From contig NZ_LT608315.1 in the NCBI RefSeq assembly GCF_900095825.1, positions 1,414,311-1,478,310 on the forward strand: 64,000 bases of DNA. Reading direction: 5' to 3'. The notes under the pieces were generated by a model. It ran no database searches. It had not been told where the DNA came from and saw only the letters and a list, made by a program, of their open reading frames with translations. Shown here piece after piece: positions 33,377-43,300 of this stretch. Source of the stretch: Acidaminococcus massiliensis. Lineage in GTDB: Bacteria > Bacillota > Negativicutes > Acidaminococcales > Acidaminococcaceae. A program made the translations under genes and the position numbers. How positions within the stretch are numbered: the first letter of the stretch is position 1; each line of letters starts with the position of its first letter.

Positions 33377-33502
33377 GATTTTCCATTTACCTGCTTTCTC
33401 CATAAAGAATCCATTTCGTTGAAGATTCCTGCAGTACTGACGATGTTTATAACCTAAAAGAACATGTGGCATTACTAGAGAACTTTTTTGATTATAGCAC
33501 AA

Positions 33503-34255
33503 ACTTTCATATAAATTGTGAACAATTTATATTTTTTATCTCATTAATATGTAAATATCCGTGACCAGTATGCAACTATCATATGTAATATGTTATTAAC
33601 AAATTGTTATCAAACTAAATAGACATCAATATACATTAATATTTACGAAAATTCGCTTTATTGATCTTCTATATTACCCAAAGAGCATTTAGCTAAACAG
33701 ATGCTGCAATATTACTTAAATTTGAAATCGGACTTCTATTACAGTACTTATACTATAATTTCGGCTTTTTTGAGGGTATATATTTTTAATAGCGCAATGA
33801 GCTTACTACGGTGAGAAGAGAAATGCATACCTTTTTTTTTACATGATTTCACATGACAAGAAAATATAACTCTGACACTATTATTTGACATAGGAGGAAC
33901 AAAATATAGCAGTCGACGAAAAATTTTCTAAAGAAGAGTTAAAAACTAGAAGGGCCATACAACATTTATTTTGAACGACTTAAAGATGAAATTTACTAAA
34001 ACTCTTTACGGCGCGTTATAGTTCCAGTGGTTATATATCGAATCTATAAAATAAATCAATGAAGATATAGAAATCTGCATCAAATCGGATCAATTTTACT
34101 CTGAATAAAAATAAGAGGAAACCTCATAAAGGACAAGCCGATCACTGAGAGTTACGGGCTTTCTATCTTGCGATACGCCATTGCACCATTAATATATTTA
34201 CAAATGAATGACTTTACGTCTTTCATTAAAGTTGCCAAAATTATAACCTTCCAAA
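33503..34255. other. AT-rich intergenic stretch with one gene remnant
   Basis: About 750 bp at high AT. A ribosome site AGGAGGAA at 33894 is followed by an open frame starting with ATA (IAVDEKFSKEELKTRRAIQHLF) that stops after 22 codons. The continuation looks decayed. No RNA gene, repeat or complete ORF is recognised. A putative prophage attachment site could lie here or nearer niaR, but no duplicate could be seen because the left prophage end is outside the window. Confidence 0.4.
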
Positions 34256-35254
34256 TCACTTTTCAAATTGCTCTATCCCCCTCGCAATCGCTTCGGCAAT
34301 CTTATCTAGAAAACTATCCGACAAAAGCAACTGTTCTTCCCGAGCATTGGTCATAAAAAGACACTCTACAAGGGCACTGGGCATGGTGGACTTCCGGTTG
34401 ACATACAGCCCGGAATCGTAGATGCCCCGGTCCGGTACATTGGCCGTTGTCATCAGCTCCTTCTGGAGGATGGCAGCAAAACGTTTGTCATAGGGAGTCT
34501 TGGGGGTATAATACGTGGAATATCCGCCCACACTCCGGTCCGTACTTGCATTGCAGTGGATGCTGAGGAACAGGTCGGAACCGGATTTTTCGGCCACATC
34601 TACACGGGCCTGGAGTTCTTGCTGGTCCGTTGCATCTGGACCATAGACGTCACGGTCACTGAGCTGCGTCAAATAGACTGTAGCGCCCTTTTGCGTAAGA
34701 ATCTTCTTTACACGAAAGGCAAGGGGCAGTGTAACTTCCTTTTCTTTGAGCCCGGTTTCAAGCCCATGGGTACCAGGATCTGTACCGCCATGCCCCGGAT
34801 CAAGGGTGATTCGTTTGCCTTTAAGACCGCCACCTACCCGGTATCCACGCGTAAATACCGGCGCCACATCAATGACTATGCGATTCGGCCGCTTGGTTAT
34901 CGTATCTGCTTTTAAAGAAAAGATTTTAAAGTCAGCCAGGGTTGGGTTTTCATCTGTATGTATATGAATTAGCGTTCCGTTGGTAGTTTTTTGGAAACGG
35001 ACCGTTTTCACATGGGTGGATTCACGGGGATGGTAGACAGGCGCAATCGAAGCAGCCAGTGTACCTTTAACAAAAACATGGGCCTCTCCTTCTAAAATCT
35101 TCATTTCGTAAGGAAGCGGTTGATTTGACTCAATGACAACCCGCAACTGCCCTGCCTGATTGACACCGTACGAGACACCCGTGATATGCCCCGAAGCTTC
35201 TGCACGCCCCCAGCAACAAAACAACATACAAAATACCGCAATCCATTTTTTCAA
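34256..35254 (-). CDS. Cell-wall amidase: AMIN + Amidase_3
   Basis: 332 aa with signal peptide (MKKWIAVFCMLFCCWGRAEA). Residues about 25-135 form an AMIN-type beta domain that targets peptidoglycan or division sites. Residues about 148-330 form the zinc amidase: ITLDPGHGGTDPG, EKEVTLPLAFRV, LFLSIHCNAS and SALVECLFMTN. This AmiC-like exported enzyme cleaves septal peptidoglycan; it belongs to the host and is unrelated in sequence to the phage endolysin apart from the shared fold. Confidence 0.9.
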   Translation of the reverse strand: MKKWIAVFCMLFCCWGRAEASGHITGVSYGVNQAGQLRVVIESNQPLPYEMKILEGEAHVFVKGTLAASIAPVYHPRESTHVKTVRFQKTTNGTLIHIHTDENPTLADFKIFSLKADTITKRPNRIVIDVAPVFTRGYRVGGGLKGKRITLDPGHGGTDPGTHGLETGLKEKEVTLPLAFRVKKILTQKGATVYLTQLSDRDVYGPDATDQQELQARVDVAEKSGSDLFLSIHCNASTDRSVGGYSTYYTPKTPYDKRFAAILQKELMTTANVPDRGIYDSGLYVNRKSTMPSALVECLFMTNAREEQLLLSDSFLDKIAEAIARGIEQFEK

Positions 35255-35648
35255 TATTTTTCAGCCTCCTGATTTGCAAATAGTTTGCATTTGCATTTAA
35301 TTATAGCTAGAGAAACCAAACTTGTCAATAAAAAAGCCAGGTTGCTGCTTTAATATTAAAAACTAGAAATACCCATCACGGATTGTAGTTTTCAGACAGA
35401 TACTTAATAGAAATTACAGTATATACTTTTTTTTTACCAAACAAGATGCCATCATTGCTTGTTGTAAAATCATTCTAGTAAAATAGAAAAATGCAACTAT
35501 TTAGACAGAAAAAATAGAGAATTGTGAGACTAGAGTAGACTGGAAAATGAAAGAATGTAATGATCCAGTTTACTATATCAAACTTTTATCACGGCTTAGA
35601 AAAATGATAATGCCAAGTGATGGTTGAACTAAAATGTTGAAAAACAGG

Positions 35649-35673
35649 ATGCTCTTAACGGGCATTTTTTTTC
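35649..35673 (+). terminator. Terminator upstream of the recombinase island
   Basis: ATGCTC / GGGCAT stem with TTAAC loop followed by TTTTTTTT. Nothing transcribed rightward is obvious before it; the 35255-35648 region otherwise holds no recognisable feature. Confidence 0.5.
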
Positions 35674-35711
35674 AACCGAAAGTACTTAATAGCACCCTTT
35701 TTGTCCTGTTA

Positions 35712-35736
35712 CTCCTGAAAAACAAATTTTCAGGAG
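35712..35736 (+). promoter_or_regulatory. Hairpin that can mask the ribosome site of the 35746 gene
   Basis: CTCCTGAAAA (35712-35721) pairs perfectly with TTTTCAGGAG (35727-35736). The 3' arm contains most of the AGGAGG ribosome site of the next gene, so translation could be blocked by the structure. Confidence 0.55.
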
Positions 35737-35745
35737 GTATTCGTT

Positions 35746-36138
35746 ATGAAGGACGAACAAAAGAGACAGATCATTGCCCTGCGCCGTGATGGGGCAGGGT
35801 ATGGCAGCATAGCCTGCCAATTGGGCCTTTCCATCAACACCGTGAAATCTTTCTGCCGGCGAAAAGGACTTGCCGCACCGCCGACAGAGTCCGTTTGTGA
35901 GCAGTGCGGCAGCTTCATTGAACAGGCCACTGGTCGGAAACGGAAGCGGTTCTGCTCCGATGCATGCCGGAACAAGTGGTGGAACTGCCATCTGGAACTG
36001 GTGAAGCGGAAAGCAGTCTACACCTTTACTTGCCCGACCTGCGGGAAAGAGTTTACCGTCTATGGAAACAGCCACCGGAAGTTTTGCTCCCATGCATGCT
36101 ACATTGCCTACCGGTTCAGAGGTGTGCGCCATGGATAA
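35746..36138 (+). CDS. HTH/zinc-finger protein of the recombinase module
   Basis: 130 aa. N-terminal helix-turn-helix (KRQIIALRRDGAGYGSIACQLGLSINTVKSFC), then two treble-clef-like zinc sets: CEQCG...RFCSDACRNKWW and CPTCGKEF...KFCSHACY. Proteins of this type accompany serine recombinases in clostridial mobile elements and probably control or assist them. Higher GC than the downstream recombinases. Overlaps the next small gene by eight bases. Confidence 0.7.
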   Translation: MKDEQKRQIIALRRDGAGYGSIACQLGLSINTVKSFCRRKGLAAPPTESVCEQCGSFIEQATGRKRKRFCSDACRNKWWNCHLELVKRKAVYTFTCPTCGKEFTVYGNSHRKFCSHACYIAYRFRGVRHG

Positions 36139-36295
36139 AAAGACCTTTCAAAACGAAGCCACCTTCCAGATGACTTTGCATCTGGCCCGAAAGATGCTGT
36201 CCCAAAAGCTCATCACCGAGAAGGAGTACCAGGACTTTGAGAAGGATATGATCCGCCGCTGTCAGCCTTTTTCTGGGGACTTATTTACTTGCTAA
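36131..36295 (+). CDS. SHOCT-like small protein
   Basis: 54 aa, start ATG 36131. FQMTLHLARKMLSQKLITEKEYQDFEKDMI is a SHOCT-type short helical domain often found between an HTH protein and serine recombinases. Translationally coupled to the 35746 gene. Function unknown. Confidence 0.65.
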   Translation: MDKKTFQNEATFQMTLHLARKMLSQKLITEKEYQDFEKDMIRRCQPFSGDLFTC

Positions 36296-36322
36296 TTGTA
36301 TCAAACAGAGTGATATATGGTG
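36290..36322 (+). promoter_or_regulatory. Recurrent promoter-like element, copy E
   Basis: Contains TTGCTA, 17 bp, GATATA within CTTGCTAATTGTATC...CAGAGTGATATATGG. It matches the prophage copies at 5830, 6896, 7951 and 8291 in spacing and in AGAGTGATATATG, though it belongs to a different element. It precedes the recombinase gene at 36341. Confidence 0.5.
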
Positions 36323-36340
36323 TCGGAAGGAGCTGATGCT

Positions 36341-37678
36341 ATGCGGACTATCCGTAAAATCGAACAAAGTATACCCAATCTAAGACAGCGCAAGAAGGTG
36401 GCCGCCTATGCCCGGGTATCCGTGGAATCGGAGCGGATGCACCATTCCCTTTCGGCCCAGGTTAGCTATTACAGCAGATTGATCCAGAAAAACCCAGAAT
36501 GGGAATACGCAGGGGTCTATGCCGACTATGGGATTTCGGGTACCGGGATAAAGAAGCGGCAGGAGTTCCAGCGGATGCTGAAAGATGTCGAAAAAGGAAG
36601 AATAGATATAATTCTGACAAAATCTATTCAACGATTTTCTCGCAACACAGTGGACTTGTTAAATACTGTACGTCATCTAAAAGAGATCGGGGTAGATGTA
36701 TGGTTTGAAAAAGAAAATATCCATACAATGAGCGGCGAAGGAGAACTGATGTTGACTATTCTCGCCTCTTTTGCTCAGGAAGAAAGCCGTTCTATTAGCG
36801 ATAATATCAAGTGGCGATTTCACAAAAAAATTGAACAAGGCATTCCCCATGCAAAGTTTTTGGTTTACGGATATCGGTGGGAACACAATAACTTAGTAAT
36901 TCAACCAGAAGAAGCCAAGATTATCAGAAAAATTTTTGATGACTATCTAAGCGGAAAAACTAGAAAGGAACTTATACGTGATTTAGAGAAAAATGGGATA
37001 CGCACTAGATATGGTTATTTTTTTAGAGATTCGAGTATAAGACAAATTCTTACGAATCGGATTTATACGGGCATCCTTGAGATCCAAAAAACTTTTGTAA
37101 CAGATCCAATCACAAAACATCAAGTTGCTAATAATGGAGAAAAAAGTAAATACATAGTAGAACGCCATCATAAGGCAATTATTACGGCTGCCACATTTGA
37201 GAAGGCTCAGCAAGAACTGAAACGACGCAAGGAGATGGGAAAACGCCAGGGTGGTTATGCTAGGGAGTTTTTGAACACTTCTTGCTTCACAGGGATAATA
37301 AAATGTGGAATATGCGGGAAAAGCTATACACATGTAAAGCGTAAATATAAAGGCGAATGCCATGAATACTGGACTTGCGAATCGCATAAAGGCAAAGGTA
37401 CCAATTGTGGTGCTTATGGTTCTGTTCCCCAACCCGTTTTGGAAGAGATATGTGCGACTATTCTTGGTACAGACAGTTTTAATAAAAATACATTTTTTCA
37501 GCAAGTAAAAAAGATTGTTGTTCCCGCTTATAAGGTATTGGTTTTCCACTTGAAAGATGGACGCATTATAGAAAAGCAATGGAATTCGACGGCTCGAAAA
37601 GAGTGTTGGACAGATGAACTGAAAGAGAAACAGCGACAGTGGATGAAGAAATACCATCAAAATGATGCTTCTAAATGA
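36341..37678 (+). CDS. Large serine recombinase 1
   Basis: 445 aa from ATG 36341 (GGAAGGAG upstream). Resolvase domain: KKVAAYARVSVESE, with the catalytic Ser in RVSV, and TKSIQRFSRNTVDLL. A recombinase domain at about residues 170-270 and a zinc ribbon CGICGKSYTHVKRKYKG...CESHKGKGTNC follow. In-frame TGA at 37676-37678 stops the protein, yet the same frame stays open for another 98 codons encoding a second zinc ribbon. It probably integrates or excises the island. The 5' third is GC-richer than the rest, suggesting a mosaic. Confidence 0.85.
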   Translation: MRTIRKIEQSIPNLRQRKKVAAYARVSVESERMHHSLSAQVSYYSRLIQKNPEWEYAGVYADYGISGTGIKKRQEFQRMLKDVEKGRIDIILTKSIQRFSRNTVDLLNTVRHLKEIGVDVWFEKENIHTMSGEGELMLTILASFAQEESRSISDNIKWRFHKKIEQGIPHAKFLVYGYRWEHNNLVIQPEEAKIIRKIFDDYLSGKTRKELIRDLEKNGIRTRYGYFFRDSSIRQILTNRIYTGILEIQKTFVTDPITKHQVANNGEKSKYIVERHHKAIITAATFEKAQQELKRRKEMGKRQGGYAREFLNTSCFTGIIKCGICGKSYTHVKRKYKGECHEYWTCESHKGKGTNCGAYGSVPQPVLEEICATILGTDSFNKNTFFQQVKKIVVPAYKVLVFHLKDGRIIEKQWNSTARKECWTDELKEKQRQWMKKYHQNDASK

Positions 37679-37975
37679 TATACAGCTTTTTCAGAACGTA
37701 TTTGTTGCCCAATTTGTGGTGTAACTTTTACTCGCTGCTTGGAGAAACGAAAAAGAGAAAAAGTTGCTTATTGGCGATGCAAGGGGAAACGGAAATGTAG
37801 TCACGTCACTGGAATTAAAGAAGAGACTTTGAAAATCATTGCCGCTAGTGTACTACAGATGGTTTCTTTTGACGGAGAAATATTTCGAAATAAGGTAGAA
37901 CGAATCGAAATTCAAAGGGATGGTAGTTTGTTGTTTCAATTTTTTAATGGCTATAGTAAAGGAGTGACACTTTAA
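37679..37975 (+). pseudogene. In-frame continuation of recombinase 1 (second zinc-ribbon module)
   Basis: After the TGA at 37676 the frame reads YTAFSERICCPICGVTFTRC...WRCKGKRKCSHVTGIKEETL...FDGEIFRNKVERIEIQRDGSLLFQFFNGY and stops just at the next recombinase start. This is a second CxxC zinc ribbon plus the beta end seen in longer recombinases. There is no good start codon, so it is likely the severed C-terminus of recombinase 1 unless the TGA is read through. Confidence 0.6.
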
Positions 37976-39540
37976 TGAAAAAAGTACATGTAATACCAGC
38001 TTCAATTCAAAAGTATTCAGAGAAACCTCTGGATCGTCATTGCAAACGAAAGGTCGCAGGCTATGCAAGAGTTTCAACAGATCATGATGACCAGCTTACC
38101 AGTTATGAAGCCCAGGTCGATTATTATACTCATTACATCAAAAGCCGATCCGATTGGGAATTTATTGGGATGTATACAGATGAGGGTATCTCGGCCACTA
38201 ACACAAAATATAGAGAAGGTTTCAAACGGATGATAGAGGATGCCCTTTCTGGGAAAATCGATCTAATTATTACTAAGTCCGTTAGCCGTTTTGCACGGAA
38301 TACGGTGGACAGTTTAATGACGGTCCGTAAATTGAAGGAAAAGGGCATCGAAATCTATTTTGAAAAGGAAAATATTTGGACATTAGACGCCAAAGGGGAA
38401 CTCCTCATTACGATTATGAGCTCCTTAGCACAGGAAGAAAGTCGTAGTATTTCAGAGAATGTTACTTGGGGACATAGAAAACGATTTGCTGATGGAAAAG
38501 TTAGTCTCGCATATAGTCATTTCCTTGGATATGAGAGAGGGGTAGATGGCAATCTAGTAATTAATAAGGAACAGGCAGAGACTGTAAAAGAAATATATCG
38601 TTTATTTCTTAGCGGATTCACATATCATTCTATTGCACGCAAATTAACTGAAAAAGGTATTAAAAGCCCAGCCGGAAAAGATTCTTGGTGTGCTGGAACA
38701 GTACGAAGCATTTTAACTAATGAAAAATATAAAGGGGATGCTCTTTTACAGAAAAGACTTACTGTCAATTTCCTTACGAAAGAAATGAAGATCAATGAAG
38801 GTGAAGTCCCACAGTATTATGTGGAACACAATCATGAAGCCATTATAAGTCCTCAAGTTTTTGATTTGGTGCAGGAAGAGATTTTGAAACGGAAGTCAGG
38901 AAAAACACGGTACAGTGGGATATCTATCTTCTCAACAAAAATCAAATGTGGACAATGTGGGAGTTGGTATGGTGCTAAGATATGGCATTCTAATGATTCG
39001 TACCGCAGAGAAATATACCAATGTAATAGTAAATTTAAAAATCACTGTAACACACCACATCTTACGCCAGAAAGAATAAAAGAAATTTTTGTGAGTGCCG
39101 TTAACAAGCTGATAACAAACAAAAATGAAATTATTGAGAACTTAGAAATGATTCGACAGCAACTATGCCAAACAAAGTCCCTTGAAAAGGAACGAGAACA
39201 TTTGAAACAGGATATGTTAATTCTTTCTGAAATAATAAAAAAGAATATTGCCGAGAATGCTAGAATTGCACAGAATCAAAATGAGTATGAGAAAAAATAT
39301 GATGGTTTAATGAACAAGTACAATAAAATGAAAAATAAATACGAAATAATATTAGATAAAATCAAAAAACAGCAAGCACGCAATACGCAGATAGTAGAAT
39401 TTATTGATCGAATTAAAAAACAAGGTAATATCACTGAATTTAACGAATATTTGTGGGCAAGCCTGGTAGATTTCATTACAGTATACAATGAACAAAATAT
39501 ACGGATAACATTTCGGGATGGGACGGAGATAAAGGTATAA
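37975..39540 (+). CDS. Large serine recombinase 2
   Basis: 521 aa, complete. Resolvase domain KRKVAGYARVSTDHDDQLTSY with catalytic Ser, TKSVSRFARNTVDSL, and LAQEESRSISENVTWG. Recombinase domain about residues 170-290, zinc ribbon KCGQCGSWYGA...YQCNSKFKNHCN, and a long C-terminal coiled coil (about 390-480) typical of large serine integrases. Start overlaps the preceding frame by one base. AT-rich codon use. Confidence 0.9.
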   Translation: MKKVHVIPASIQKYSEKPLDRHCKRKVAGYARVSTDHDDQLTSYEAQVDYYTHYIKSRSDWEFIGMYTDEGISATNTKYREGFKRMIEDALSGKIDLIITKSVSRFARNTVDSLMTVRKLKEKGIEIYFEKENIWTLDAKGELLITIMSSLAQEESRSISENVTWGHRKRFADGKVSLAYSHFLGYERGVDGNLVINKEQAETVKEIYRLFLSGFTYHSIARKLTEKGIKSPAGKDSWCAGTVRSILTNEKYKGDALLQKRLTVNFLTKEMKINEGEVPQYYVEHNHEAIISPQVFDLVQEEILKRKSGKTRYSGISIFSTKIKCGQCGSWYGAKIWHSNDSYRREIYQCNSKFKNHCNTPHLTPERIKEIFVSAVNKLITNKNEIIENLEMIRQQLCQTKSLEKEREHLKQDMLILSEIIKKNIAENARIAQNQNEYEKKYDGLMNKYNKMKNKYEIILDKIKKQQARNTQIVEFIDRIKKQGNITEFNEYLWASLVDFITVYNEQNIRITFRDGTEIKV

Positions 39541-40021
39541 AAGCACAAGACACAAGACTTTGCAATAAAATACTCACTCCATAGGTTAAATTTCAACAAG
39601 GGAAAATTAGACTGATTAATCATAATTTTTTAGAAAAACAAAGACAGTTATTTATGAGTAAATATACAAAATAATGAAAAAATATTAAAACAAAAATTCA
39701 TAGAAAAAACTAAAACAAAATTATGAACATAAAATAAAATAATAATTTCATACTTTGCTATGTTAAAAATATTCCTGTTAAATTCACCACAAAGAGCTGA
39801 ATAAATACTATATATAGTGTAGAATATACCATAAATGTTAAATGTAACTCTATATATAGATAACTGAACAGATATAAAACATTGTAAAAAACATGGCAAA
39901 ATGTATTGTTAAGCAGAAATAAGAATGATAGAATAAAACAAAACAAATTCATGAAATGACAAAATTAATTCAAAGATTTTGCCGAATAAATGAATATTTT
40001 ATCAAAAAGGAGGCGACTAGA
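39541..40021. other. AT-rich intergenic region before the adhesin
   Basis: About 480 bp, more than 75% AT, with no believable ORF on either strand. It must contain the adhesin promoter; several TATAAT-like sequences make the choice arbitrary. AAAAAGGAGG at 40004-40013 is the adhesin ribosome site. Confidence 0.5.
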
Positions 40022-40240
40022 TTGAATAGGATTTTTAAGGTTATATTCAATCGCGCAAAAGGACAGTATCAGGTTGTGTCAGAATTAGCCAAAAATGGAG
40101 GGAAAACGTCAGGAAATTCTTTGCTAAAATCGTTTACTAATTCTGGAGGAACACTGACAAGAAGCATACTAACAGCTATCCTAGTCTTTGGGATCACATA
40201 TGGGGTAACGCTGAAGTCGTTAATGACGGTGACGTTTTAA
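40022..40240 (+). pseudogene. Trimeric autotransporter adhesin, N-terminal signal fragment (ESPR)
   Basis: TTG start at 40022, eight bases after GGAGG. LNRIFKVIFNRAKGQYQVVSELAKN is an extended signal peptide region typical of type V secretion, followed by the hydrophobic core TRSILTAILVFGITYG. The frame then ends at 40238. Adding one G to the run GGGG at 40202-40205 gives ITYGGNAEVVNDGDVLNAGT..., the expected mature start. This is therefore the severed 5' end of the adhesin at 40346-45631. Confidence 0.8.
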
Positions 40241-40345
40241 ATGCTGGAACTAACATCTCTATTGTTAAAGATGATGCAACAAAGACGATTACTGTATCCG
40301 CTGACGGAGTCGCTACCAGTACAGAGCTGGAAGCAGTAAAAAACG

Positions 40346-43300
40346 ATGTGCAAAAAAAAACAGACAGATATTGCTACCAATGCTGGAAAAATAACGAATA
40401 ACAGCACGGAGATCGAAAACAACAAAACTGAGATTGAAAACAACAAAACGGAAATCGCAAACAATAAAACTGAGATTGAAAACAACAAAACGGAGATCGC
40501 AAACAATAAAACTGAAATCAGTAAAAATTCTAATGAAATCCAGCAGAATAAGGCAGATATTACAGCAAATAAGAACTCCATTTCGAGTAACACGACAAAA
40601 ATCAATAACAACACATCAGATATTACAGAATTAAAAAATGTGAATTCTGCTTTGGGGTTGGATAAAACCAAACCGGGAATGAAATATTTTCGCGCAAATT
40701 CTTCAGGAGAAGACGCTTCTGCTACGGGAAAAGATGCTGTTGCTATCGGTGTCAGTGCTAAAGCAAGTGGCAAAGACTCTGTTGCATTGGGTGATGATGC
40801 TAGATCTTCTTCCTCTGCTGAGAACAGTATTGCCATTGGCCGGAAATCTGTCAGTGGATCCTTTAGTGGCATGACCGCTGATGGGGACAGTTCTACTGTG
40901 ATTATAGGTGGAGGAAAATCAAGCATATCTATTGGTGATGCAGCAAATGCCCGTGGAAACTCTTCGATTGCACTAGGGGACGGCGCGACAGTTTATAATG
41001 ACAGGCCGAATGCTCAAATTAACAATAACAGCATGGCAATCGGAACCCAGGCCAGCACCATAGCTTCTAACAATGCGATCGCCCTTGGTAATAAAGCTAC
41101 TGTAACGAAAAACAGCAATAGTGCGGTGGCAATTGGAGATGGTGCAAAGACTGGTGCAGAAAATGCATTAGCTATTGGTAAAAGCGCTGCTGCTACCGGA
41201 ACAGATAGTATGGCAGCTGGAACAGATGCCGATGCTAGTGGGTTAAATGCCGTTGCTTTGGGCAAATCTACACAAGCCTCTGGGACAGATGCTGTTGCTA
41301 TTGGAAGTGGAGCTACTGCTGAAGGCAGTGCCTCTGTGGTTTTGGGAAAAGACGCAAGTGCAAATGCTGTTCGATCTGTCGTACTTGGCCCTAATGCAGG
41401 GGTAGGCATGGTAGGAGATGTATTAGGGGCGAAAGGTTCCCATGTAGTCATTGGAGATGGTGCTGGTAATAATGTTGATGGGCAGCAAAATATTGCAATT
41501 GGCTATAAATCAGGGAATGATGTAAAAAGTGACCATAATGTTGCCATAGGTTCTGAGGCTGGGACTAATATCGGATCTAGCGGAAATACATCTGAAGGGA
41601 AAAATGTTTCTATCGGTTATCATGCTAACAAAAATGACTCTGCTGTTTCGCGAATCCAATCTACTGCATTGGGTAGCGAGACAAAAGCTACTGATGACGC
41701 CGTTGCGGTAGGGTATCAAGCCCAAGCAAATGGGAATGGGTCTACAGCAATTGGGTTTAATGCTCAGGCAGCGGATGCAGCTAGCGTGGCTGTAGGGCAG
41801 GGCGCACAGGCTTCTGGTGGCAATATCGCCATCGGCAATGATTCCGTGGCCAATGCCTCTATGATCAGTGGAACGGGGTATCTGACAGGGCAGGCAGCAC
41901 CTAAAACCGCAGTTTCAGTTGGCAATACATCAGCTTTGCGCCGTATTACTAATGTTGCTGATGGGGCCCAAGACCAGGATGCAGTTACAGTAGCACAGCT
42001 CAAAAAATCAATAGATGCTACGGTAGCTCAGGTTAATGCTAATGTATCTTCGGCAACAGCAAGTGGTGTTTATTATGACACAGTCACTTCTGGAGATGGA
42101 GATAGTATTACCCTTCGGAACAATGACAATAAGGGAACGAAAATTCATAATGTTGCTGCGGGTACCCTGGGGACTGATGCAGCAAATGTAGCCCAGGTTA
42201 ATGAGATTGTAGATACAGCCAAAACTCATTACTATTCTGTAAAGTCCAATAATCTGAATAATTATGATAACGATTTGGCTACAGGCGAAGATTCTATGGC
42301 TGCTGGCGTAAGTGCAAAGGCATTAGGAGATCGAAGTGTCGCACTGGGGAATAACACAGAAGCTCAGAGCATCGGCAGTATCACCGTAGGAGCTGGCTAC
42401 GAAGACCCGGATAATCCGGGGAGTCTGAAACAGACTCTAGCCATCAGCGGTTACCAATATAATACGGCAATCGGGGCAGGTGCTCAGGCTGCAGGAAATA
42501 ACTCGCTGGCTATAGGCACTTTGGCAACTTCTTCTATAAAAAATGGTGGAAGTAGCGTAGATAAAGCTGTGACTATTGGCTATTCTGCTGGCGTTTCTGA
42601 CGACAAGGCCATTGCTATTGGCAGTGAAGCGAAAAGCAACAGCAAAAGCGCTTCCGCTATTGGCGATACAGCTCTGGCATTGGCCGAAAATGCACTGGCA
42701 GTGGGAACTAATGCTCAGGCAGAAGGCGTTTCATCTGGAGCAATTGGTACGAGAAACCGGGTTACAGGAACGAATACGTATGTTTTGGGTAGCGAAAATA
42801 GTACGAATGCAACAGGAACCGGCGCTGATGTAAGTGCCTTGAATTCAGGGATTTTTGGGAACGAAAATAGTATGGAAGGCGATAGTAATCGCATTGTAGG
42901 GAATAAAAACATTCTGAAAATGGAATCCCTAGCCAATAATTCTTCTAACCCGAAAGTCTTTGAAAATATTTTTGTGACGGGTAATCAGAACACGGTAACC
43001 GGGGATCCGGATACAAGTACGGCTGGCGATGCAGGTAACGTGTCCGACATTACTGTTACAGGTTCAAAGAATATCGTCAGAGCAAAAAATCAGAAAAACC
43101 AAGATCTGACAGATATCCAAATCCTGGGAAATCAGAATACTATTGATGCTACTACTCTGAATACGGATTTGTCTAATACACAGATTCTGGGTAGCTATGT
43201 AACGGCTACTTTGGGAAATTCTGTTTATCTTGGGAGCAACTCTACTTATACTGCGTCGGGAGCCAGTACCAAGGGAATAGATACATACAGCAGCAATGGG

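Noticed and set aside
32828-33502. NiaR-like gene as a phage repressor
   Set aside because: The 3H domain and HTH pattern are those of the host NAD regulator, and the gene faces the prophage across a bidirectional terminator.
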